Source: Paenibacillus paridis
GTDB lineage: Bacteria > Bacillota > Bacilli > Paenibacillales > Paenibacillaceae
NCBI RefSeq assembly: GCF_006345825.1
Contig: NZ_VCIX01000086.1
Span: 93,161-157,160, forward strand
Reading direction: 5' to 3'
Length of the DNA: 64,000 nucleotides
This document shows, piece by piece, positions 8,901-17,308 of the stretch. The notes under the pieces were generated by a model. It saw only the letters and a list, made by a program, of their open reading frames with translations, was not told the origin of the DNA and searched no databases. The number at the start of each line of letters is the position of its first letter. Positions within the stretch are counted from its first letter, which is position 1. The position numbers and the translations under genes are program-made.

Positions 8901-9469
8901 AGGAGCCCAAAACGAATCCGCTGCCGGTTATTCCTTCCGAAGGATTTGCGGCAACCGTGACGTTGCAGCCCTATTCCATGACGGTAGTGAAGCTGGACGG
9001 AAAAACCTACAGCGATGTAAATGCAGCACATTGGGCGAAAGAATACATTGAGAATCTAGCGACGAAGGGATTGGTTTCTGGCGGAAGCGCTACTCACTAT
9101 TTGCCAGAGGCGAATGTGACCAAAGCGAATTTCACCACAATGCTGGTGAAGGCGCTGCAAATTTCAGCTGATTACTCGGATACGCCAGCGGCATTCGCGG
9201 ATATTGCAAGCACCGATGCGAACTATCCGGCCATGGCGGCCGCGGCTTGGAAGGGCATTGCCACAGCGGATTCATCAGGACATTTCAATCCGAGTCAGTT
9301 GCTTACAATTGCCGAAATGATTGCGATGACGCAAAATGCTGCCGCTGCAATCGGAAAAGAGCCAACGCTGATTACGAATCCAGGATTCGGCGGGACTCCT
9401 TCTTCGACAGGCTATGCTACGCGTGCGGAAGCGGCGCGAATGGTTTATGCGCTTTTGGCATTGAATTAA
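5909..9469 (+). CDS. Secreted SLH-anchored clan GH-A glycoside hydrolase with duplicated lectin-like domains
   Basis: A 1186-residue exported enzyme. Residues 1-31 are a signal peptide. Two homologous domains of about 185 residues follow (near 43-225 and 233-412), each opening with SWPVVFED and containing GNYMNY and SKARIK; they look like jelly-roll carbohydrate-binding modules. A Big_2-like Ig domain spans about 425-510. The catalytic region (about 515-1030) has a GNEF motif with the likely acid/base Glu670 and WITEYG with the likely nucleophile Glu812, the clan GH-A arrangement used by arabinofuranosidase- and xylosidase-like families. S-layer homology domains begin at SDVNAAHWA (near 1033) and fill the C-terminus, with a short third copy. 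It therefore should sit on the cell surface and release sugars for the adjacent transporter. The exact GH family is not certain. RBS GAGGAGG. Confidence 0.88.
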   Translation: MKKIARFVSLLLIITLLIGGLNLKFGTVEAQSTEEPDLDQIEASWPVVFEDTFDQPAANWDAPSGNYMNYEYTGGRFAAKDTYASSKARIKEKSWSTFMLTFNLNIPDVSAAGAFARVDLGDAGSTAYDSLLIKQNKISFYKSGVTGETTLANYTIQSGVSYAFRVLVSGTKATVEVKPATAATYQALGEYENLSAASARTVTFGHNLAKPSLDDVRIFSEENDGSLIPDVNQVTASWPVVFEDLFVNPTAKWDTPAGNYMNYQYLDGRFTAKDTFSTSKARIKGKSWKKFLLTFQLTIPDVSAAGAFARVDLGDVNSANYDSLLIKQNKISFYKSGITGETKIADYTIVSGESYDFRLLVDGNSAIVQVKEAGETEYETMGQYQGLYNAVKRTVTFGHHLLKPSLDNVRVYALAADNPYTGPVLSSLQFHKTAMDLKVGETENLRAIYEPATVVLDDDSVIWSSSNEQVVKLTGSTSKARAVTAVAPGTATIQAVTADNNITVICYVTVTPAVIPASGSATFAFNGAMQEIPEDLYGINYQKLNDLGRTDQWYSSRDIALMQDIGVDILRVPDGTSANYYLYKDGSLVNANDPRFSGITTGFEYTSVNGINNGLNGIFMDDIFRSPNELELPSTFVVNVAYQTVQEITEQVEEIQSLSDQPVRIEMGNEFYLNHYGDEFPSVTDYVAKAALVYAAIKGIDPNIKVGIVILDKWQETIIVKDPDSHKPNDPLDLEDTANNRYVRWEEWNRTIADHPDIYDAVVPHEYTGVHSIDDLTQSDFMDFLYVNNENRYQLIKEQALEFPGKEMWITEYGGISGLIFGGETNTTEKGRIHLGKTPAYSMHYMERFMNFMKSGNVQVSAYHCLIDNQFFGVVQDSFDSANKTGMVVLPPYYTFREIGKLLSENDYYYDMDMTSGDFRMMNNASPANYVYGKDLKINDVGAWGLGDATSAGTVVFSNRTNKEIEVSIPGQNLMPVWTYGGDPVPDYLVNDYTIWRQEPKTNPLPVIPSEGFAATVTLQPYSMTVVKLDGKTYSDVNAAHWAKEYIENLATKGLVSGGSATHYLPEANVTKANFTTMLVKALQISADYSDTPAAFADIASTDANYPAMAAAAWKGIATADSSGHFNPSQLLTIAEMIAMTQNAAAAIGKEPTLITNPGFGGTPSSTGYATRAEAARMVYALLALN

Positions 9470-9550
9470 GCGTTGAATGGCAAGACAAGGCGGTCTTAAG
9501 GGAAAAGGGATTCGAATTGAGCTGGAAGATAGTTTATGAGGAGTGTCGAC

Positions 9551-11437
9551 ATGCGTACAGAGATAGGTATTCTAAATGAACAGGACTATTACCGGATCGT
9601 TTATGGCGGCTGGTTGGGCAAAAATATCGGCGGAACGCTTGGCGCTCCAGTTGAAGGCATCAAAGAGCTGCTGCAGCTGGAGTATTACCCCGAGCTGCCA
9701 GACGGCCCGCTGGAGAACGATGATCTTGACTTGCAGCTGGTTTGGCTTCATGCCTTGGAGCAATATGGACCAGGGCTCACGGCTGCGCACCTCGCCCAGG
9801 AGTGGGTAGACCATATTTTTTTTCCATTTGATGAATATGGCTATGCCTTAACCAACATGCGCAGAGGGCTGAAGCCGCCCATTGCGGGACTCTTTAATAA
9901 TCCGTTCACCAGCTGCATGGGCTCTCCGATCCGCTCTGAAATCTGGGCGATGGTAGCTCCCGGCATGCCGGAGCTCGCAGCCCGGTATGCCTACGAGGAT
10001 GCTATTACGGACCATGCGGGCGGCGAAGGCGTTTACGGGGAGATGTTTTTCGCGGCTCTGGAAAGCGCGATTTTTTTCGAGAAGGATCGGGATGCCCTAA
10101 TCGCCATTGGCATGAAATTCATACCGCCTGACTGCCGAACGGCGCTGGCGATTCAGGATTTATTGCGCTGGCATAAGGAAGGGAAAGAGTGGAAGGTAGC
10201 GCGCGAGCTTATTTTGGAGCATCATGGGAGCGAGAATTTTACGGATACGCCGCAAAATATTGCTTTTACCCTGCTCGGCTGGCTGTACGGGGATGATTTC
10301 GAGGATGCCATTCTTAAAGCGGTGAACTGCGGCTATGATACCGATTGCACTGCCGCTACGCTCGCTGCTATCCTTGGCATGATACTCGGACCGGAAGGGC
10401 TGCCGGCCAAGTGGGTGGATCCTGTCGGCAACAAGGTCGTGGTCAGCCCGCCGATTAAAGGCTTTCCGTATCCTGTGACGTTGGAGGAGCTAACGGGCAG
10501 AACGATTGCGATGGGCAGGCAGATATTGGCCTACGCAGGCTCTCCAATTCTTATTCGGTCGGATGCGCCGAGCAAGCTGGATTACCGGGCAGAAGCCGAT
10601 GAATCATTGGAGCCATTATGGACACGGGATCCGGCCGTCGATATCCGCTACCTGCCTGAAGGCTCGCAGAAGCATGCGCTGCTGAAGGTGGAAATTCGAT
10701 ATGAAGGCAACGACCCATCCATAGGTGCCGGATGTGAGAAAAAGCTGCAATTCACGATTGCGAACACGGCAACCATTTCTCTGGCATTCCGGCTGGAGCT
10801 TTTGTTGCCGAAGGATTGGACGGGTGAGGACATGCAGGCGATTACGTTGGCAGCCGGTGAATCTTACATTTGGGATACGACTGTTCATGCCTCTCAGAGC
10901 TTGCAGCAAGCGGCGTACAACCTGCAGCTCCAATTCACCCGGCTGCACAATTATTCGGAATGGGCACAGTATCATGCCACCTTTGCTCTAGTTCGGGCTT
11001 ATGGCTGGTTGGTCTCAGGTCCTGACGGTTCGAATGAGCAGCCTGCTTGGATACCTGGCAACCGTATGCTGCTGGATGAAATTACAGGCTTGCAGGCCCA
11101 AGGGTGGTACACAGGGCGGACGATGCTGCATAATCCGTTGGACCGTCGAATTTGCCTCATCGTGTCGGCACCGGGAGCGGTCCGATTGAAGCTGGGTGGC
11201 GAGACCGTGCTTGAAACCACTGGAGCCGCCGATTGGCTTCCAGCCTATCATCGGGGAGCAGAAGGACAGCGGGTAGAGCTGAATCTGACTGCCGGGGATC
11301 ATCGATTGGAGGTAGAGGCTCTTCGGGAGGAGCGGCCTCTGGAACTATATGTGATGATGGTCGCGCCTGCTGATACGGAGGAGCCGGGCTTTTGTTACAA
11401 CCTGAATGACCTACTGTTAGATCTGCCGCGCAACTAA
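9551..11437 (+). CDS. ADP-ribosylglycohydrolase-family protein with extra C-terminal domain
   Basis: A 628-residue cytoplasmic protein. ATG at 9551 is chosen because GAGGAG at 9538-9543 is seven bases upstream. Residues 19-36 (GGWLGKNIGGTLGAPVEG), the ENDDLDLQLVW segment near 56 and the CGYDTDCTAAT motif near 259 are the metal- and ligand-binding signatures of the ADP-ribosylglycohydrolase/DraG fold. That family hydrolyses N- or O-glycosidic bonds to ADP-ribose or related ribosides. From about residue 330 a second region of some 300 residues, rich in predicted beta-strands and not recognised, follows; it may be a sugar-binding beta-sandwich. It is last in this locus and ends at a strong terminator. 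Its place in a glycan operon suggests a glycosidase role rather than protein de-ADP-ribosylation. Confidence 0.82.
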   Translation: MRTEIGILNEQDYYRIVYGGWLGKNIGGTLGAPVEGIKELLQLEYYPELPDGPLENDDLDLQLVWLHALEQYGPGLTAAHLAQEWVDHIFFPFDEYGYALTNMRRGLKPPIAGLFNNPFTSCMGSPIRSEIWAMVAPGMPELAARYAYEDAITDHAGGEGVYGEMFFAALESAIFFEKDRDALIAIGMKFIPPDCRTALAIQDLLRWHKEGKEWKVARELILEHHGSENFTDTPQNIAFTLLGWLYGDDFEDAILKAVNCGYDTDCTAATLAAILGMILGPEGLPAKWVDPVGNKVVVSPPIKGFPYPVTLEELTGRTIAMGRQILAYAGSPILIRSDAPSKLDYRAEADESLEPLWTRDPAVDIRYLPEGSQKHALLKVEIRYEGNDPSIGAGCEKKLQFTIANTATISLAFRLELLLPKDWTGEDMQAITLAAGESYIWDTTVHASQSLQQAAYNLQLQFTRLHNYSEWAQYHATFALVRAYGWLVSGPDGSNEQPAWIPGNRMLLDEITGLQAQGWYTGRTMLHNPLDRRICLIVSAPGAVRLKLGGETVLETTGAADWLPAYHRGAEGQRVELNLTAGDHRLEVEALREERPLELYVMMVAPADTEEPGFCYNLNDLLLDLPRN

Positions 11438-11456
11438 TATAGCACCGAAAGCTTCG

Positions 11457-11483
11457 TAAGCGCCGAAAGGCGCTTATTTTTTT
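11457..11483 (+). terminator. Intrinsic terminator
   Basis: Perfect eight-base stem TAAGCGCC / GGCGCTTA with a GAAA tetraloop, then seven T. It ends the first uptake locus and overlaps the 3' end of the convergent membrane glycosyltransferase gene. Confidence 0.92.
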
Positions 11484-12787
11484 GAAAGGGAGGCATCCTC
11501 TTGTAGTGGAATCGGTGTATACGATTTGGTTGCTGCTTTTCGAAATGTGAGATATGCCCCTATATGCTTCAATAAATATACGCCAAGCCAAGATGACAAA
11601 ATAATAAACAGCGGCATAACGGTAAAATTGTAACGGTACTCCGGTACGAACAAGAGCCTAATCAGCGACATCACGATGATCACTACCGCCAGCATGACGG
11701 CCGGATGCCGCCATTTCCGAATTAGCGCTAGCAGCGGGATAATTGTGCTGTATAGGATAAGCAAGTGCAAATAGGCGACATGCGGGTAAGCGTAATAGAC
11801 AGGTGAGTGCCCGGAGCCGAAGAACATATGCGTATACGTATATTTCAGCTTGCCGACGGTGTACCATTTTACGTATTTCCAAGTTTGCTGGGTAAAGCCC
11901 GCTTTGATGCGCGCCCAAGCATATTCGTTTTGCGACATGCCATTGCGTTCCACAATTTTATCGGTATAGTCCTTGTCCGGATACGTACCTGCACTAAACG
12001 GATTGGACTGGGAAGCCGTCAGCACGAATTCATTCAGCGTCACGAGGTTGCGAATCCACCAGGGCAGCATCATCGCGGACAGGCATAGGCCGGTAATGAC
12101 ACCGAGCAACGCGACTTTTTTGAACATCGCGAGCTTGGAGGAATGGGCCTCTTCTTGAGGAGACTTAGCCCTAAACCATTGCTGAAGCAAAAACACGCCG
12201 TACAGCGGCACAAATAAAGGCAAAAACTCGGCGCGGACCAGCACGGTAAGCCCGAGCAACACACCTGCAAAGGCGGCGTCGCGCTTCCGCTGCGTTCGGA
12301 AAGCATGGAGCTGCATGGATAAATAGGACATTAACAAAAATAACGCAAGCGATTCGGTCAGTACCGCCCCGTTCGTCCAAATAAAAGGATGATATATCGC
12401 CGAGATCAATAGCGAGAGGATCGCCACCCATTTATTTCGAGCAGCCTGCATCGCAAGCGTATAGATGAGCAGCATTGCACCAAGGCTAATCAGCAATTGT
12501 ACCCATCGAATGAGTGGAAACGGCTCAACGGAAAGTTGATCGGCGACCACATACAGGCCAGCCATAAATAAAGGATAGCCTGGCGTTACCCTTGCATTAG
12601 GAACTTCTTCTTTGTAAGAATAAATGCCTTGATCGAGCAGCCGGTGCACCATTTCATTATAATACTTCGTGTCGTGTGAGATAGAGTGAGTAACCGAGGT
12701 GAGAAAATCAGCCCTTAGCCAAAAGGCAAGCGTAAAAATAAGAACAATCGCTAGCGACCAAGCTTTGTTTTGTTTAACCCATTGCAC
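11474..12787 (-). CDS. GT39-like (PMT/ArnT-type) integral membrane glycosyltransferase
   Basis: A 437-residue polytopic membrane protein with about ten hydrophobic helices. The N-terminal helix is followed by a short loop with acidic residues (SHDTKYYNEM), the position of the conserved Asp in GT-C enzymes, and the sequence RVTPGYPLFMAG is typical of the dolichyl/polyprenyl-phosphate mannosyltransferase (PMT, GT39/GT83) superfamily. Such enzymes move a sugar from a lipid-phosphate donor to an acceptor on the outer face of the membrane. The start is GTG with AAAGGGG ten bases upstream. It stands alone, convergent with the ADP-ribosylglycohydrolase gene; the acceptor is unknown. Confidence 0.75.
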   Translation of the reverse strand: MQWVKQNKAWSLAIVLIFTLAFWLRADFLTSVTHSISHDTKYYNEMVHRLLDQGIYSYKEEVPNARVTPGYPLFMAGLYVVADQLSVEPFPLIRWVQLLISLGAMLLIYTLAMQAARNKWVAILSLLISAIYHPFIWTNGAVLTESLALFLLMSYLSMQLHAFRTQRKRDAAFAGVLLGLTVLVRAEFLPLFVPLYGVFLLQQWFRAKSPQEEAHSSKLAMFKKVALLGVITGLCLSAMMLPWWIRNLVTLNEFVLTASQSNPFSAGTYPDKDYTDKIVERNGMSQNEYAWARIKAGFTQQTWKYVKWYTVGKLKYTYTHMFFGSGHSPVYYAYPHVAYLHLLILYSTIIPLLALIRKWRHPAVMLAVVIIVMSLIRLLFVPEYRYNFTVMPLFIILSSWLGVYLLKHIGAYLTFRKAATKSYTPIPLQEDASLSKK

Positions 12788-12974
12788 GTTCTATAAGCCC
12801 CTTTCATCTTCGAACAAATAGCGATCCAGCTTGAAACAGGCGGTCCGCCTCATTTGTTTCTTCCTATTCATAAGGCAAGTATAGAGGGCTGTTCTTAATA
12901 AGTGTGGGATCATCCCCTTATCAAATCCTTAAGATCTCCTTAACGATGCAAATAGGCTGACTTTGTGGAATGAG

Positions 12975-13010
12975 AAAGAGCTCCATGCCAGAGGCATGGA
13001 GCTCTTTTCA
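12975..13010. terminator. Bidirectional terminator; rest of the 12.79-13.12 kb gap is empty
   Basis: Fifteen-base perfect stem AAAGAGCTCCATGCC / GGCATGGAGCTCTTT with an AGA loop, flanked by T/A tracts on both strands. It lies downstream of the AraC regulator on the minus strand. The remaining 335-base space between the regulator and the membrane glycosyltransferase shows no other gene or clear motif. Confidence 0.85.
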
Positions 13011-13121
13011 ATTAATAGCAAAGTATATCCGTAGACTATACATTCTCTATATTGCTCTGAACGAAATGCGTTGCGCGGCCAGAGGACGGGGACAATCGTT
13101 TCACCTTGGTAATATAATTAA

Positions 13122-14081
13122 TTAAGACTCCTCCACAGCGTGCCGCTTGGCTTCCATCGCGGATTTGGATTCGCTGCGCATACGCTGCTTGAAGATCCGT
13201 GGCGAGCAATGATTATGCCGTTTGAATAGCTTATAGAACTGGGCGAGATTGGAGATGCCTACCTCGTAGCTGATCTCCATAATGCTGAGCTCGCTGGTCA
13301 GCAGCAGCTGCTCGGATTTTTTAATCCGTTTATAATTCACATAATCGACGAAGGAAACGCCCATCGTTTTTTTGAAATATTTTATAAAATAATGATAGCT
13401 CAAATTGAGCATGGCGCATGCCTCTTCTACAACGAGCTTCTCATTCAGCCTTGCGTCGATGTCATCAAGCACCGGCCTTAAGCGGCTAAGCTCGCTTTCT
13501 TCCGTATCGTTCAGCAGATTGCGCGTATCGCTTCGCAGCAGAAGCAGCAGCAATCTCTTGATCGCAGAGCTGATGGCGATTTCGTAACCTCTCATCCGTG
13601 TTTGTGATTCATTGAAGATCTCGAGTATATAAGCATGTGCCTTCTGCTTGGCAGCCGCGCTTTCCGCAAAAATATAGTTTAAAATATCGAGCGGCTGAGT
13701 CAGCTCCGAGAAACAATATAAATAGGGCATCGTGCTTTGGTCGAAATGCTTGCCCAGATCGATTTGAAAAACGATATAATGCAGCGCCGTATCGACAGTT
13801 GGCTTATGTGAACGATGCGGCTGATAGGCACCTAGTACCATCACGTCGCCAGGGCCGAGAACAAGGTAGCCATGCTTGCTTTGCACGCCTAAGCTGCCCT
13901 CAATAACGGCAAGAAATTCGACTTCCTTGTGGCAGTGCCAGGGATGCTGCTCCAACGTGCTGGATTGGCCTGCTTCCCCGCGAATTTCCCATATTTTTAA
14001 AAACAGCAACGGGTTTTGGTAGACGACTTCTTCATTTACAGCCTCGAAATAGGCTTCTCTTATGGCTCCGTATACGGACAT
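13122..14081 (-). CDS. AraC-family transcriptional regulator with cupin sensor domain
   Basis: A 319-residue regulator. The start at 14081 is preferred: GGAGG lies eight bases upstream, while the ATG at 14087 is too close to it. The N-terminal half is a cupin (HPWHCHKEVEF and YLVLGPGDVMVLGAYQPHRS are the two cupin motifs), which in this family binds a small sugar ligand. The C-terminal 100 residues carry two helix-turn-helix units (EEACAMLNLSYHYFIKYFKK and SIMEISYEVGISNLAQFYKLF). It is divergent from the ThuA-like gene, with 120 bases between them, and probably controls that gene and itself. Confidence 0.92.
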   Translation of the reverse strand: MSVYGAIREAYFEAVNEEVVYQNPLLFLKIWEIRGEAGQSSTLEQHPWHCHKEVEFLAVIEGSLGVQSKHGYLVLGPGDVMVLGAYQPHRSHKPTVDTALHYIVFQIDLGKHFDQSTMPYLYCFSELTQPLDILNYIFAESAAAKQKAHAYILEIFNESQTRMRGYEIAISSAIKRLLLLLLRSDTRNLLNDTEESELSRLRPVLDDIDARLNEKLVVEEACAMLNLSYHYFIKYFKKTMGVSFVDYVNYKRIKKSEQLLLTSELSIMEISYEVGISNLAQFYKLFKRHNHCSPRIFKQRMRSESKSAMEAKRHAVEES

Positions 14082-14100
14082 GGACATGACCTCCACTTTG

Positions 14101-14169
14101 AGTATAGCACTTTTGAATAATAAATAAGCATCATTTAGCATTACGCGCAAGCAGCGGTTTTTTTATACT
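14101..14169. promoter_or_regulatory. Divergent promoter region araC-type / thuA-like
   Basis: TATACT occurs on the plus strand at 14164-14169 (33 bases before the ThuA-like start) and on the minus strand at 14101-14106 (20 bases before the regulator start). Neither has a good -35 element, as is common when an AraC-type activator is needed. The assignment rests on motif and position only. Confidence 0.35.
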
Positions 14170-14201
14170 GGGATTAACAAGTTTTCGAGGAGGATCTTAC
14201 A

Positions 14202-14933
14202 ATGGCAAGGATAACGGTATGGAACGAGAATCGCCACGAGAAAATTAATCCGCTGGTGGGACAGATTTATCCCCAAGGCATTCATGGCGCAATTGCACAA
14301 TTTTTAACGGAAGCGGGCTTTGAAACGGGCACGGCTACGCTTGATGAAGCGGAGCATGGCTTAACCGATGAAGTATTGCACAGCACCGATGTGCTCGTAT
14401 GGTGGGGACATCTTGCTCACGATGAAGTAAGCGATGAGATCGTTCGTAAAGTACAGCAGCGCGTGCTTGATGGCATGGGCCTGATCGTCCTGCATTCCGG
14501 CCATTTTTCGAAAATTTTCAAGCTGTTGATGGGTACAAGCTGCGACTTGAAATGGCGCGAGGCAGGGGAGAAGGAGCGGCTTTGGGTCATTGCCCCTAGC
14601 CATCCTATCGCGGAAGGAATCGGCGAATACATTCAGCTTGAGGAAGAAGAAATGTATGGCGAGCACTTTGATATTCCAGCGCCGGATGAAGTGATTTTTA
14701 CCAGCTGGTTTGAAGGCGGAGAGGTGTTCCGCAGCGGCTGCACGTTCATGCGCGGGAACGGCAAAGTATTTTATTTCCGGCCGGGCCATGAAACGTACCC
14801 GACCTATCACAACGCCGACATTCAACGCGTCATCACCAATGCCGTGAAATGGGCGCAGCCCGTGGGACGCCAACGGCCCGTTTACGGCAATGCGCAGCCA
14901 TTGGAGACGCTAACAGCAAAAGCAGGCGTATAG
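14202..14933 (+). CDS. ThuA-like (trehalose utilisation) protein
   Basis: A 243-residue single-domain protein of the ThuA family, which has a class I glutamine-amidotransferase-like fold. Family traits visible here are the N-terminal [12 protein letters not shown], the DVLVWWGH segment, [14 protein letters not shown] and the C-terminal [18 protein letters not shown]. In Sinorhizobium ThuA helps trehalose/maltose use through 3-keto sugar formation, but the exact reaction is not settled for most homologues. RBS GAGGAGG. It is followed by a strong terminator and is controlled with the divergent AraC-type regulator. Confidence 0.9.
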   Translation: MARITVWNENRHEKINPLVGQIYPQGIHGAIAQFLTEAGFETGTATLDEAEHGLTDEVLHSTDVLVWWGHLAHDEVSDEIVRKVQQRVLDGMGLIVLHSGHFSKIFKLLMGTSCDLKWREAGEKERLWVIAPSHPIAEGIGEYIQLEEEEMYGEHFDIPAPDEVIFTSWFEGGEVFRSGCTFMRGNGKVFYFRPGHETYPTYHNADIQRVITNAVKWAQPVGRQRPVYGNAQPLETLTAKAGV

Positions 14934-15001
14934 AGCAATAAGGAAAGCGGAATAGGGATCATTAATTAATATGTATTTGTATTGCTTCATTAATAAAGCA
15001 G

Positions 15002-15039
15002 AACAACCAACACGCTGTAAGGGCATGTTGGTTGTTTTT
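15002..15039. terminator. Bidirectional terminator between convergent genes
   Basis: Eleven-base stem AACAACCAACA / TGTTGGTTGTT followed by TTTG on the plus strand. It lies between the ThuA-like gene and the convergent GH3 gene. Confidence 0.8.
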
Positions 15040-15049
15040 GTTGTGCCTG

Positions 15050-17254
15050 TTATTTCACTAATTTGAACGAAAGCGCCGTTGTCTGCTTGCTGTTTGGCCC
15101 AACGAAAGCTAGAAATTCACCCGCATCGCTAAAATGCTGAAGGTCGGAATGATAATAGCGAAGCTGGCTTTCGGTTAGCGTAAATTCGATTTCCTGGGTT
15201 TCGCCCGGCTGAAGCAGCACTTTACGGAAATCCTTCAGCTCTTTGACAGGGCGTACAACCTCGCCCGAGATGTCGCGAACATATAGTTGCACGGTTTCCT
15301 CGCCTGCAACCTTGCCTGAATTCGTCAGCTTCACGGTAACCGTCAGAGGTTGCTCCGCGGTCATTGTATCCGAAGAGATGCTCGCTTCGCTGTAGTCATA
15401 TTCGGTATAGCTTAGCCCGAAGCCGAACGGAAGCAGAGGCTCATTCGGAATGTCCAGATATTGCGATACATAGCGCACTTGAGCGTCAGCCGCGCCTTGC
15501 GGGCGTCCGGTATTGAACGCATTGTAATACACAGGCACTTGCCCAACGCTGTACGGGAAGGACATCGTCAAGCGGCCGGACGGGTTGGCGCCGCCGAACA
15601 GCAGCTCGGCTACCGCATTGCCGCCTTCGCTGCCTGGGAACCAAGCTTCTAGAATGGCATCGGCTTCATCGTATACGCCATGCAGGTCAAGCGGGCGGCC
15701 ATTAAACAAGACAGCTACCATCGGTTTGTTTAATGCTTTCAGCTTGCGGATCAATTCAAGCTGAACTGTAGGTAACTGAATGTTTGCTCTGCAGCCGGCT
15801 TCGCCGCTCATATCCGAATGCTCGCCAAGCGCAAGCACGATTACATCGGCAGCTTCAGCCGCTGCGCGAGCTTCCTGCCATTGTTCTTCCGTTGACGACT
15901 CGATATCGCAGCCAGCCGCAACGAGCAAGGAGGAAGGCTGGCTTAGCTTGTTCTTGATGCTGTCGGCCAAGCGGACAACGGCATCATGCGAGCCGGTCCA
16001 AGACCAAGGTCCAAGCAAATCGCCGCTTTGGGCGAACGGGCCGATAACGGCAATCTTCTGTCCAGATTGAAGCGGAAGAACGGATTCATTTTTAAGCAGC
16101 ACGCAAGATTTCAATGCCAGCTCGAACGATGCCGCGCGGTGATCATCGCAAAATACGATTTCTTTCTCGCGCTCCGGATTAGCAGCACGGTAAGGATTTT
16201 CAAACAGGCCAAGCTTCTTCTTTAATGTAAGAATGCGCATAACCGCTTCATCGATAAGCGCTTCGTCGATTTCATTTTTGGCCACTAAATCAGCCAGGTT
16301 CTTCGCGTAACAGGAGGTCATCATCTCGATGTCGACGCCTGCTTTGAGCGCTTTGGCGGCGGCTTCCGTCTCATCGGCAGCAATGCCGTGGGCAATCAGC
16401 TCTTTAACCGCTCCCCAATCCGAAATGAGGATACCGTCAAAGCCCCACTCCTCGCGGAGCAGCTTGCGCATCAAATTCGAGTTGCCCGTCGCCGGAATGC
16501 CATCGACTGTATTGAAAGAGGTCATAACCATCTCGCAGCCTTCATCGAGTGCTGCTTTGTAGCCTGGCAAATAGAACTCGCGCAATTGACGCTCCGACAA
16601 ATCAACCGTGTTATAATCGCGGCCGGCTTCGCCTGCGCCATAAGCGGCAAAATGCTTCACGCATGCCGCTACGCGGTCATAATCGCCAGCCAGGTCCGTT
16701 CCTTGGAAACCGCGAACGAATGCGCGCGCAAATTCGGCGTTCAGGTAAGGGTCCTCGCCTGTGGATTCCATCACGCGACCCCAACGCGGATCACGCACAA
16801 GGTCAACCATTGGCGCGTATGTCACGTGGACGCCGGATACGGCAGCTTCTTTAGCGGCAATCTCGGCGCTAAGCTCGGCAAGCGGCAGGTCCCAAGAGCA
16901 GCCGATCGCAAGCGGAACAGGGAAAATTGTTTTAAAGCCGTGAACGATATCGGCCATCATCAGCAAAGGGATGCCTAGACGGTTATTTTCCAAATGCGTG
17001 CGCTGTACGTTGATGACGTCTTTGGCTCCAGCCATCCCCAGCACGGAACCGCTGTTGCGGACGGTGTCTTCGGTAATGCCAAGCGATTCCATTGGACCTG
17101 TAATCAGTCCGGCATCCTCAGCTCCCTCGTAGAAAGGAACAGCTAGCTGAATGAGCTGCGCAATTTTTTCGTCAAGCGTCATTTTCCCGATCAAGTCGTT
17201 CAAAGTTATAGAGTTACCACCGATTTGTACGGTTTGGTTCGTTTCGTTAGACAT
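15050..17254 (-). CDS. Glycoside hydrolase family 3 (beta-glucosidase/xylosidase type)
   Basis: A 734-residue GH3 enzyme with no signal peptide, so it acts on imported oligosaccharides. ATG at 17254 is used because AGGGG lies about eleven bases upstream; an in-frame ATG eleven codons earlier has no site. The N-terminal barrel begins TLDEKIAQLIQL; the catalytic nucleophile is Asp279 in ILISDWGAV; the second domain contains VIVLALGEHSDMSGEAG, followed by a C-terminal fibronectin-III-like domain (GEETVQLYVRDISG). It is on the same strand as, and downstream of, the two permease genes, but a 200-base palindromic insertion separates it from them. It probably degrades what the transporter brings in. 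Confidence 0.95.
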   Translation of the reverse strand: MSNETNQTVQIGGNSITLNDLIGKMTLDEKIAQLIQLAVPFYEGAEDAGLITGPMESLGITEDTVRNSGSVLGMAGAKDVINVQRTHLENNRLGIPLLMMADIVHGFKTIFPVPLAIGCSWDLPLAELSAEIAAKEAAVSGVHVTYAPMVDLVRDPRWGRVMESTGEDPYLNAEFARAFVRGFQGTDLAGDYDRVAACVKHFAAYGAGEAGRDYNTVDLSERQLREFYLPGYKAALDEGCEMVMTSFNTVDGIPATGNSNLMRKLLREEWGFDGILISDWGAVKELIAHGIAADETEAAAKALKAGVDIEMMTSCYAKNLADLVAKNEIDEALIDEAVMRILTLKKKLGLFENPYRAANPEREKEIVFCDDHRAASFELALKSCVLLKNESVLPLQSGQKIAVIGPFAQSGDLLGPWSWTGSHDAVVRLADSIKNKLSQPSSLLVAAGCDIESSTEEQWQEARAAAEAADVIVLALGEHSDMSGEAGCRANIQLPTVQLELIRKLKALNKPMVAVLFNGRPLDLHGVYDEADAILEAWFPGSEGGNAVAELLFGGANPSGRLTMSFPYSVGQVPVYYNAFNTGRPQGAADAQVRYVSQYLDIPNEPLLPFGFGLSYTEYDYSEASISSDTMTAEQPLTVTVKLTNSGKVAGEETVQLYVRDISGEVVRPVKELKDFRKVLLQPGETQEIEFTLTESQLRYYHSDLQHFSDAGEFLAFVGPNSKQTTALSFKLVK

Positions 17255-17308
17255 ATATTTTGCAGCCCCTCTAGTTCGTAAATTCATTGCTGTTGAATTG
17301 GTACGGCA

